A stretch of DNA of 19,264 nt from Spirochaetota bacterium. GTDB lineage: Bacteria; Spirochaetota; Spirochaetia; Treponematales; Treponemataceae. The stretch is taken from positions 1 to 19,264 of the forward strand of contig JAEWSQ010000024.1 in NCBI GenBank assembly GCA_023398165.1, read 5' to 3'. Shown one piece after another: positions 7,258-13,682 of this stretch. Position 1 is the stretch's first letter. The number at the start of each line of letters is the position of its first letter. The notes under the pieces are model-generated. The model saw only the letters and a list, made by a program, of their open reading frames with translations, was not told the origin of the DNA and did no database searches. Made by a program: the position numbers and the translations under genes.

Positions 7258-7290
7258 TGTCGTGAGAAAACTCAACGACAACTTTTTTCT
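7258..7290 (+). terminator. Rho-independent terminator of the CPBP cassette
   Basis: TGTCGTGAG (7258-7266) pairs with CTCAACGACA (7271-7280) with one bulged base around an AAAA loop. ACTTTTTTCTT follows. It lies about 50 bases after the protease stop. Confidence 0.7.
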
Positions 7291-7313
7291 TAACGTTCAG
7301 TAGCCGTTTTTAT

Positions 7314-7412
7314 ATCTGTGTTAAGCTGCGTTCATCTGTGGTCATAATTCTTCGTTTTATCTTTTTATTTATTGACATTTATCTGCGGTTTATGTATCTG
7401 CGTGTATCTGCG
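7314..7412. repeat. Five ATCTGYG heptamers
   Basis: ATCTGTG occurs at 7314 and 7334, and ATCTGCG at 7381, 7396 and 7406. Start distances within each cluster are 20, then 15 and 10 bases. Related degenerate ATCTGTG/ATCTGCG runs occur between genes of many bacterial genomes. The only open frame across them (7338-7550) has no ribosome site and an odd composition, so no gene is called. Confidence 0.6.
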
Positions 7413-7480
7413 GTAAAAACCCGCGCACAATCCGGCGTCATCTCGAACGCCAAACGATTTAAAGCGCTGCAAGGCGGTGA

Positions 7481-7500
7481 GGCGCGATACGTTAAGCGCC
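7481..7500. repeat. Short GC-rich hairpin in intergenic block
   Basis: GGCGC (7481-7485) and GCGCC (7496-7500) flank a 10-base loop. It sits in a locally GC-rich, non-coding stretch (about 7425-7500) that differs from the surrounding AT-rich DNA and may be a fragment of a dispersed repeat. Confidence 0.35.
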
Positions 7501-7536
7501 GATACTATTCTTTTATCCACATATTCTTAGGGTTTA

Positions 7537-7583
7537 AGGGGAAGGGGTAACTTCGCATCGCAAAAGATGGTACCCCTTCCCCT
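7537..7583. repeat. Perfect 13-bp inverted repeat, G-rich/C-rich arms
   Basis: AGGGGAAGGGGTA (7537-7549) is exactly complementary to TACCCCTTCCCCT (7571-7583), with a 21-base loop that itself contains CATC/GATG. No T-run follows on the + strand, so it is not a classical terminator. It lies 7 bases upstream of the -35 of the lipid kinase promoter. Confidence 0.65.
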
Positions 7584-7589
7584 AATTAC

Positions 7590-7618
7590 TTGACAAGTCC
7601 CATATTCACGCGGATACT
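7590..7618 (+). promoter_or_regulatory. Sigma-70-type promoter, apparently leaderless
   Basis: TTGACA (7590-7595), 17 bases, GATACT (7613-7618). The expected transcription start, about 7 bases after the -10, coincides with the ATG at 7625, and no ribosome site precedes that ATG. Together these suggest a leaderless mRNA. Confidence 0.55.
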
Positions 7619-7624
7619 GGTTCT

Positions 7625-8821
7625 ATGCCGGAAATACTAAACGCACAGTTTCTAAAAAACTATCTTGAGCCCCTTATAAAAACATGTTCCCTTTGGGATC
7701 AGAAAAAACTTACGGTAATTATTATTGCAAACCCCAGGGCGGGCGGCTTTACGCTTAAAAGACTTGCTAAAGAAAAAATCCCTATATTACAAGGATTTAA
7801 AGAAGAAGCCTTGAAAAAAAAGGATGCAGCTGCTTCCCTGGAAATGCTTGTCTGGGAAACGAGGTATGCAGGACACGCAGGTGAATATGCTCAATCCGTC
7901 GTTAATCTTGCCAAAGATGCCGGTAAAAATGAAGAATTCCTTGTCATTACTGCAGGCGGCGACGGGACAAGTCTTGAAGTGCAGACCGTTCTTTTAAAAA
8001 ATGCTTTATCAGACATAAAAATTAAAAAAGTTGTTATGCACAAGATTGCAGTTCTCCGCCTTCCTTTCGGCACCGGCAACGACGGTTCTGACGGACGCAC
8101 CCTGGACGATACCTTAAGACGCTTAACAGAGCCTGCCCATTTTTCATGGCAGAGGGCGGTTAAGGTTATGTATGAAGGAAAGGTTTCAAAAGAGGAAATA
8201 GAGAAAGACGGTAAAAAAATTGCCGAATACGGCAGTCTCGATGCCGATCCCCCGTGGTATTCGTTTAATCTTGCAAGTGTGGGCATCGATGCCTTTATTA
8301 CGCACATGACCAATAAAACAAAGGGAATTTTACCGGGAAATTTTTATCAGCTGTGGGTTAATCTTGCCGCTCTTTTTTATGCTTTGCGTTTCCCGCAGCG
8401 CTCCATGTTCGTGGAAGTTCTCGATGATAAAGATCAGGAGTTGAGGACCATAGACAGTCCGCTCGAGTTCTGTCTTCTGGGTGTTTCGGGGCATAGAACG
8501 TATGGAAGCAATCATAAGATACTTCCGGCAGACGACACCTTTTGTGCGACAATGAAAATGAGTTTGTTTCAAAAATTGAAATACTTAAAATCATTTGAAA
8601 CCGGTGAGCATGTTAACTGTCCTTTATCGTTGTTTTCTAAAGCGCATAAGATACGGATCGCATATAATGAGTATATTCTGGTTCAGATGGATGGTGAAGT
8701 TCATCTGCTCCATCCGAAGCAGTTTCCGCTTACAATGGAAAGAACAGAACCTGTTATAAAAATTATAGAATGCGATGATGCTCCATATTATAAAGGAGCT
8801 GATAAAGCCGTCCAGGGTTGA
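7625..8821 (+). CDS. Diacylglycerol kinase-like lipid kinase (DAGK catalytic family)
   Basis: ATP-dependent lipid kinase-type protein, 398 aa, probably acting at the inner membrane face. DAGK_cat motifs are ANPRAGG (residues 35-41), TAGGDGTSLEV (about 109-119) and LPFGTGNDG (146-154). The C-terminal half resembles the second domain of the YegS/DgkB/LCB5 group, ending in a VQMDGEVHLL element comparable to the usual 'vdGE' signature. It is longer than typical YegS-like enzymes (about 300 aa), with extra sequence in the middle (residues about 180-250). The ATG has no Shine-Dalgarno but matches a leaderless promoter. Its end nearly touches the next gene, whose ribosome site overlaps this stop. 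Whether the lipid is diacylglycerol or a sphingoid base cannot be told. Confidence 0.82.
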   Translation: MPEILNAQFLKNYLEPLIKTCSLWDQKKLTVIIIANPRAGGFTLKRLAKEKIPILQGFKEEALKKKDAAASLEMLVWETRYAGHAGEYAQSVVNLAKDAGKNEEFLVITAGGDGTSLEVQTVLLKNALSDIKIKKVVMHKIAVLRLPFGTGNDGSDGRTLDDTLRRLTEPAHFSWQRAVKVMYEGKVSKEEIEKDGKKIAEYGSLDADPPWYSFNLASVGIDAFITHMTNKTKGILPGNFYQLWVNLAALFYALRFPQRSMFVEVLDDKDQELRTIDSPLEFCLLGVSGHRTYGSNHKILPADDTFCATMKMSLFQKLKYLKSFETGEHVNCPLSLFSKAHKIRIAYNEYILVQMDGEVHLLHPKQFPLTMERTEPVIKIIECDDAPYYKGADKAVQG

Positions 8822-8832
8822 CAGGAGTATTA

Positions 8833-9567
8833 ATGAAAAAAAATCATAATTTTAGAAGCAGGTTTTTTCTCCTGCTTCGTCTTTTTTTAGTTCTTTCAAT
8901 ACTGATAAATATCGGCATTGGAATTTTCATTGTAGTACGCGATAAAGACGTGAGTAAACCCGAGGTGCTCAGCGAGCTGAGTAAGAGGGGCGAATATGCT
9001 GTTTGGGCAGTGCTCACTTTTGTACTCTCCTATACGACGGAATATATTGAACGGAACCGTAAAATTGATATTCCCGATATTCTTGAAGTTGTCATCGTAT
9101 TTTTTATATTTGCCGGAATTTTTTTGAGCAACACATTTAATCTTTACTACAGGCTCTGGTGGTGGGATGATTTACTGCACATGCTCTCAGGCGTCATCAT
9201 AGGTTTCATAGGATTCATTTTAATTTATACCATCAATCATAAACACAGCATGGATATAAGTCCTCTTCTAGTTGCAGTGTTTTCTTTTTCTTTTGCAGTG
9301 ACTATCGGTGTTTTCTGGGAGATTGCGGAATTTTCTGCCGATGTTCTTCTGGGTACGGCAAATCAAAAGTGGAATTTACCCGATACTGCAATTCTTCTGG
9401 GAAAGCCGTATCAGGGAAGCGGGCTCCGCGATACTATGAGCGATCTTATTGTTGACAGCATTGGAGCCTTTATTACTTCAACAATCACGTATTTCCTTTA
9501 TAAAAATGATAAGAATAAAACGCTGGCAGAAATGGAAAAAATACTAGAGCCGGGAACCGGTGAATAG
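8833..9567 (+). CDS. YjdF/DUF2238-like integral membrane protein
   Basis: 244 aa with about six membrane segments. Conserved blocks are YRLWWWDDLLHMLSG (about residues 98-112), GVFWEIAEFSAD (about 157-168) and GLRDTMSDLIVDSIGA (about 196-211), the Trp-Asp-His, Glu and Asp clusters that mark the YjdF/DUF2238 group. I chose ATG 8833 because AGGAG (8823-8827) lies 5 bases before it; a TTG at 8818 would add 5 residues without a ribosome site. It is coupled to the lipid kinase, so a role in membrane lipids is a fair guess, but the family's biochemical function is unknown. Confidence 0.75.
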   Translation: MKKNHNFRSRFFLLLRLFLVLSILINIGIGIFIVVRDKDVSKPEVLSELSKRGEYAVWAVLTFVLSYTTEYIERNRKIDIPDILEVVIVFFIFAGIFLSNTFNLYYRLWWWDDLLHMLSGVIIGFIGFILIYTINHKHSMDISPLLVAVFSFSFAVTIGVFWEIAEFSADVLLGTANQKWNLPDTAILLGKPYQGSGLRDTMSDLIVDSIGAFITSTITYFLYKNDKNKTLAEMEKILEPGTGE

Positions 9568-9590
9568 TTTTCTGCGGATGCATTAAATTC

Positions 9591-9618
9591 TTTTAATAAA
9601 AGTTATGGACAAGAAAAG
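9591..9618 (+). repeat. Direct repeat, copy 1, ahead of the beta-barrel gene
   Basis: 28 bases starting TTTTAATAAAAGTTATGGAC match 10176-10203 with three mismatches. Each copy contains ATGGACAA opening a very short reading frame (MDKKREDRVD here). The core TTAATAAAAGTT also occurs at 5967-5978 after the upstream terminator. Confidence 0.6.
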
Positions 9619-9653
9619 GGAAGATCGAGTAGATTAATACTAGAGAGGAAAAA

Positions 9654-10181
9654 ATGATACAAAAAGCGATGATAGTTTGTTTTATGCTGACGGCAGGTTT
9701 TTCTGTATTTGCAGAGGGTATATTTACTCAGAAGGCAGAAAAAACCAATGTAATCAAACAGGAAGTAATGTACGGAGAAGGTATTAGTGTCTCTACGTTT
9801 GGGACTCTTTATTATAATACTCATTCAATCGGGATTGGCGCAGGGTTTCAGGCTGGGAAAGTTGCCCGTATCACTGTCGATGTTCAGTCGCTCTTGAGGG
9901 ATTCATACGAAGGCATAATCATAAATACCGGAGCTTTCTTCGGTGTTGCACCTTCAATCAATTCTGCACGAATATATGGAGGTCCTCAAGTTTCTTTTAG
10001 TATTATTAAAGACAAATCCCTGCAGATATCTTTAGGAGGTAAAGGAGGCTGTGAGTTGTTCGTGAACCCGCATGCTTCAGTTTTTTTCGAAGTTGGTGCA
10101 ATTGCACCAGTGTATAGATCCAGTGATACATATAAGCTGCAGTCGGTATTATTAGGCGGAGGGTTTAGATTCTTTTTTTAA
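9654..10181 (+). CDS. Secreted outer-membrane beta-barrel-like protein
   Basis: 175 aa. A signal peptide (residues 1-20, ending FSVFA before EG) is followed by alternating polar and hydrophobic strands (SVSTFGTLYY, SIGIGAGFQAG, ARITVDVQSLL, ISLGGKGGCELF, SVFFEVGAIAPVY), and the chain ends GGGFRFFF with an aromatic final residue. Both are hallmarks of outer-membrane barrels. The size fits an 8-strand barrel. GAGAGGA precedes the ATG at good spacing. Similar 28-bp repeats lie on both sides, which may mark a mobile or duplicated cassette. No specific family or ligand is recognised. Confidence 0.75.
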   Translation: MIQKAMIVCFMLTAGFSVFAEGIFTQKAEKTNVIKQEVMYGEGISVSTFGTLYYNTHSIGIGAGFQAGKVARITVDVQSLLRDSYEGIIINTGAFFGVAPSINSARIYGGPQVSFSIIKDKSLQISLGGKGGCELFVNPHASVFFEVGAIAPVYRSSDTYKLQSVLLGGGFRFFF

Positions 10182-10203
10182 TAAAAGTGATGGACAAAAA
10201 AGA
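10176..10203 (+). repeat. Direct repeat, copy 2, after the beta-barrel gene
   Basis: Second copy of the 9591-9618 repeat, overlapping the stop of the barrel gene. Its internal ATG opens MDKKEEGH and a stop. The copies are 585 bases apart. Confidence 0.6.
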
Positions 10204-10243
10204 AGAAGGACACTAAAATGCTGTAATAAGGCAGTACAATACA

Positions 10244-11038
10244 ATGGTCTTTCCAACGATGGTCCTCATGGGCCTTAAACGCATGTTCCGTTATCCGTGG
10301 GGTTTATTGATGTCTCTCGTCATTGACCCCTTTCTTCTCATATTAAATATTTTCCTTTTTAAAACACTTTTTTCTTATTCAGGCAAGGCTGATATTGCAG
10401 GCTATACTTTTGAAGCAATGGTCTGGTATTATGCCTGCGTCCAGTTCATCTGGTACTGGATATGGAATTTTACCGATTACAATGTAGGTCAGAGAATTAT
10501 ATCAGGCGATTTTACTCTTGATCTTATACGTCCTGTTTCACTTTTTACGTTCGAACTTTCCCGTGCTGTCAGCCTTCGTTTGTCCGGCATAGTGTTCGAG
10601 TTTATTCCCAGTCTTATTCTCTATTCTATTTTTGTGCCGTATCCGTTAATGACGTTTTCAACCGTATTTCAATTCTGCATCTCGGCCTCTATTGCATTTT
10701 TCCTTTTTTATGCTATGAATTTTTTTATCGGTCTTTTAGGCAATTATCTTCAGAATACCGATGCACTGTCGGCCGTTAAACATATTATAATTGCAAGTTT
10801 GGGCGGTTCTTTAATACCCCTGGAATTTTTCCCGGATGCAGTAACCTCTGTTCTTATTCGTCTGCCCTTTGCCTCATTATTTCACTGGCCGTTGAGGTTC
10901 TTCTTGGGCATGGGAAACGGCTGGACTGAATTTCTTGTGCAGTCGGCAACAAGTCTGTGCTGGCTCGGTTTTTTCCTTCTTATAAATGTTCTTTTATGGA
11001 AAAGAGCCGTCCGCCGCTTTGCAGGGTTCGGGGGATAA
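10244..11038 (+). CDS. ABC-2 family exporter permease, subunit 1 (second system)
   Basis: 264 aa integral membrane subunit, COG4587-like, with about six membrane segments. It contains ISGDFTLDLIRPVSLFTFEL (about residues 86-105), equivalent to the DGSIAHELLKPVNFR loop of the first system, and a basic C-terminus (LLWKRAVRRFAGFGG). The ATG at 10244 has no good ribosome site (AAGG lies 12 bases upstream); ATGs at codons 6, 9 and 14 are alternatives. Just upstream a good AGAAGGA site precedes an ATG-CTG-TAA mini-frame (10218-10226). The next gene starts immediately after the stop. Confidence 0.83.
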   Translation: MVFPTMVLMGLKRMFRYPWGLLMSLVIDPFLLILNIFLFKTLFSYSGKADIAGYTFEAMVWYYACVQFIWYWIWNFTDYNVGQRIISGDFTLDLIRPVSLFTFELSRAVSLRLSGIVFEFIPSLILYSIFVPYPLMTFSTVFQFCISASIAFFLFYAMNFFIGLLGNYLQNTDALSAVKHIIIASLGGSLIPLEFFPDAVTSVLIRLPFASLFHWPLRFFLGMGNGWTEFLVQSATSLCWLGFFLLINVLLWKRAVRRFAGFGG

Positions 11039-11854
11039 ATGAAAAAAGTTAAAGTTCTCATAAAGCTCGCAGGGGAAGCTGTTAATTTATTCTTCTTTAA
11101 TTCAAAAATGCTTTTAATGAGGATGATGCAGTACCGTTTTAATTTCATGATGGGGCTGCTGGTTGCCTTCGGTTTTTCCGCGCTCGGCCCTCTTGCACAA
11201 TTTTTACTGTACTCAAATTCCAATGGATACCCCGGCTGGAACTGGGATCAAATGCTTCTGTTTCAAGCGGTTCTTCTTTTAGTCAACGGCCTAACTGATA
11301 TTTTATTCGGTTCTGTCCGCAGGACTATCGATAATCTCATGGAAAGAGGGGAATTTGACAGGCTTCTTTTAAAACCTTATCCCCCGTTAATGATGCTTCT
11401 AACAAGCGGTTTTAAACCCTATGGTTTGGGTACAGTACTCGTAGGCATTGCAGGAACTGTTTGGGCGGTTGTCAGAATAGGAGTACCGGCAGGAGGACTT
11501 GGTTTTTTTTATTTTTTTATTTTCCTTTTTGCACGTATTCTTTTACAGGCCGGTGTTCACATTTTATACTGCTTTTTCACAGTCCGCTGGATATACCCGA
11601 TGCGGCTTGATGAAATAACCGATAAAATTCTTGCTTACGGAAATTATCCGATGGAAATATATCCGATTGTGCTGAGAACTCTTTTTACGACTGCATTACC
11701 CTTTGCTATTGCCTGCTACTGGCCTGCGAAGGCTCTGCTTGGTCCTGTCTCATGGACGGCCTTTACTGCTCTCGGCGGAACAGTTCTCTTTGTGTTTGCT
11801 GCAGTATTGTTATGGAGACATCAATTAAAATCGTATGTGAGCGGCGGAGGCTGA
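11039..11854 (+). CDS. ABC-2 family exporter permease, subunit 2 (second system)
   Basis: 271 aa, COG3694-like, with about six membrane segments. The loop NLMERGEFDRLLLKPYPPL (about residues 100-118) aligns with NNGTLDRFLLRPRG of the first system, and both end W-x-x-x-L-K-x-Y-x-S-G-G-like (LLWRHQLKSYVSGGG here). The ATG directly follows the preceding TAA with no gap. The stop is one base before the ATPase ATG. The pair with 10244-11038 should form the export pore. Confidence 0.85.
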   Translation: MKKVKVLIKLAGEAVNLFFFNSKMLLMRMMQYRFNFMMGLLVAFGFSALGPLAQFLLYSNSNGYPGWNWDQMLLFQAVLLLVNGLTDILFGSVRRTIDNLMERGEFDRLLLKPYPPLMMLLTSGFKPYGLGTVLVGIAGTVWAVVRIGVPAGGLGFFYFFIFLFARILLQAGVHILYCFFTVRWIYPMRLDEITDKILAYGNYPMEIYPIVLRTLFTTALPFAIACYWPAKALLGPVSWTAFTALGGTVLFVFAAVLLWRHQLKSYVSGGG

Positions 11855-11855
11855 T

Positions 11856-12848
11856 ATGAATACAAACTATGTTGTTGAAACAAAAGGACTTGCAAAGACT
11901 TTTAAAGTTGCCTCGAGATCCGGAGACGGCTTCGGCGCCGCTGTTAAGGCTTTTTTTAAGCCGGAATATAAAATGGTCGATGCTGTAGTAAATGTTGATT
12001 TTAAACTTCCCGAAGGCGAAATACGGGCTCTCATCGGGCCGAACGGTGCCGGAAAATCCACGCTCATAAAAATGCTCTGCGGAGTGCTGTACCCGACATC
12101 GGGCGAGCTCTCCTGCCTGGGAGTAGAACCCTGGAAACAGAGACTTGAGTACGTGAGAAAAATAGGTGCAGTATTCGGACAAAAGACGCAGCTCATGTGG
12201 GATCTTCCCGCATCAGACAGCTTTCTTTTGAATAAGAAAATTTACAAAATAAGCGAGGAGACATTTAAACGCTCGCTTGAATATTTCAAAGACAAATTTG
12301 CACTATCCGATGTATTGGAGCGTCCGGTACGCAGTTTATCGCTTGGTGAAAGAATGAAGTGCGAGCTTGTCGCAGCGCTTCTTCATGAACCTGCTTTGGT
12401 TTTCCTTGATGAGCCTACAATCGGTATGGATATTCTTGCAAAAGAAACAGTGCGCCGTTTTGTTCACGATGTGAATAAAGATAAAAAGGTAAGTTTCATT
12501 TTAACGACGCATGATCTGGGAGACGTTGAAAACCTGTGTAAAAGAATTACGGTTATTAACAGCGGAAATATTGTGTTCGATAAAAACATGGACGATCTGC
12601 GTTTTGCTTACGGCGGATCAAAACTGCTGTCGGTTCGTTTTACGCAGCCCATGGAAGCAAAAAAAATAAAGGATGCACTCGAACTAAGCGAAGACGGAAT
12701 GAGTGCGGTATGGGAACTTCCGGGTCACATGGACAGCTACGGCTCCGTTATCGCGCAGCTTACAAACGCCTATCCTGTTGCAGATATTACCATAAAGAAT
12801 CCCGAGATTGAAACGATCATACGGGACTTATACACCGCCAAGAAGTAG
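11856..12848 (+). CDS. ABC exporter ATPase subunit (second system, COG4586-like)
   Basis: 330 aa. Walker A GPNGAGKST (61-69), signature LSLGE (161-165), Walker B LVFLDEP (181-187, Glu186) and H-loop His219 are all intact. Blocks such as VFGQKTQLMWDLPASDSF and the C-terminal tail align along the whole length with the ATPase at 146-1135, showing paralogy. GGAGG lies inside the end of the preceding permease gene. Gene order here is permease-permease-ATPase, against ATPase-permease-permease in the first system. The 3' end overlaps the convergent E2-like gene by 21 bases. The substrate is unknown. Confidence 0.92.
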   Translation: MNTNYVVETKGLAKTFKVASRSGDGFGAAVKAFFKPEYKMVDAVVNVDFKLPEGEIRALIGPNGAGKSTLIKMLCGVLYPTSGELSCLGVEPWKQRLEYVRKIGAVFGQKTQLMWDLPASDSFLLNKKIYKISEETFKRSLEYFKDKFALSDVLERPVRSLSLGERMKCELVAALLHEPALVFLDEPTIGMDILAKETVRRFVHDVNKDKKVSFILTTHDLGDVENLCKRITVINSGNIVFDKNMDDLRFAYGGSKLLSVRFTQPMEAKKIKDALELSEDGMSAVWELPGHMDSYGSVIAQLTNAYPVADITIKNPEIETIIRDLYTAKK

Positions 12849-13673
12849 TTCCGGGTTTTCCACGTACTGCTGCATCATTTGTAATGTCTTCCCCATGTAT
12901 ACTCCGTCTGAAATACGGTCGTCAAAGGTATAGCGTAAATGCAGCATGGAGTGTTTTTCGGGTTTTCCTTCAACCGTGATTCTCACTTCTTCACGAACCT
13001 TTCCGACAGAAAGAAATACGGGGCAGTTTCCCCGTTCAAATAAATGATGAAACGGCGCGTCAAGACCGAAGGAGCCTGTATTTGTCATAAACACGCTGCA
13101 CCACATGGGATCGCTTTCAATGAATGAACGCGGCATTAGATTATTCTGATCAAGAAAGTTCATCGCTTTTACGAGAAGCCTGACGAGAAAAGAAGGCAGC
13201 TTCATAATGGTGTCGACAACTTTTTCATTCTCAACGCCGTCTTCGGATATAGCCCTTTTTACTTCTGTATGAATTTTTTTTGCCGCGCCCGCAAGATTTT
13301 CATCGGGGGTAAAAGTTATTTTAACGTTTACCTCTTTGCCGTCATCGGTAATCTCTTTTTTTGCAACAAAGGTAATTTGAATCTCGTTGCGCTGCCAGTA
13401 ACGCCTGCCCGAAATAAATCTGTTCAGCTTCGGCCTCTGCCCGAGTGTCCGTACTGCTGCAGTTATAACTACGCCGAATAAGGTAATGAGGGTTTTCTCT
13501 TTTATCAGTTCCCTGTTAATCTGTTTAATACTTTGCAAAGCTTTTGTAACGTCAATGTCCTGCTCATAGTAAATAACAGAACCGGTTTTATCCTTCATTA
13601 GGTAAGGCATAAAGCGTGTAAAGGGCGGCAGATCTTTTATGAGTTTCCCGTCAAAACGTTTCGTAATAAACAT
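12828..13673 (-). CDS. E2-like acyltransferase-fold protein without catalytic His
   Basis: 281 aa. It resembles the catalytic domain of 2-oxoacid dehydrogenase E2 subunits and chloramphenicol acetyltransferase: RPKLNRFISGRRYW (80-93), FMTNTGSFGLDAPFHHLF (195-212) and FDDRISDGVYMGKTL near the C-terminus. The normal active-site motif DHRxxDG is DDRISDG here (251-257), so the catalytic His is Asp. No lipoyl or E1-binding domain is present. Such stand-alone E2-like proteins, often with DER or DDR in place of DHR, are known in other anaerobes, so the loss is probably ancestral rather than a fresh mutation. The ribosome site AGGA overlaps the stop of the Sel1 gene 9 bases upstream, placing both in one operon. 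The function is unknown. Confidence 0.75.
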   Translation of the reverse strand: MFITKRFDGKLIKDLPPFTRFMPYLMKDKTGSVIYYEQDIDVTKALQSIKQINRELIKEKTLITLFGVVITAAVRTLGQRPKLNRFISGRRYWQRNEIQITFVAKKEITDDGKEVNVKITFTPDENLAGAAKKIHTEVKRAISEDGVENEKVVDTIMKLPSFLVRLLVKAMNFLDQNNLMPRSFIESDPMWCSVFMTNTGSFGLDAPFHHLFERGNCPVFLSVGKVREEVRITVEGKPEKHSMLHLRYTFDDRISDGVYMGKTLQMMQQYVENPELLLGGV

Positions 13674-13682
13674 GCAGTTTTC

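Noticed and set aside
7338..7550. 70-codon open frame in the intergenic region
   Set aside because: No ribosome site, it crosses the ATCTGYG repeats, the GC-rich hairpin and one arm of the inverted repeat, and its peptide has no protein-like pattern.
10218..10226. ATG-CTG-TAA mini-frame with a good ribosome site before the second exporter
   Set aside because: Two codons are too little to call a gene; it could be a chance product of the direct repeat, so it is only mentioned with the permease.
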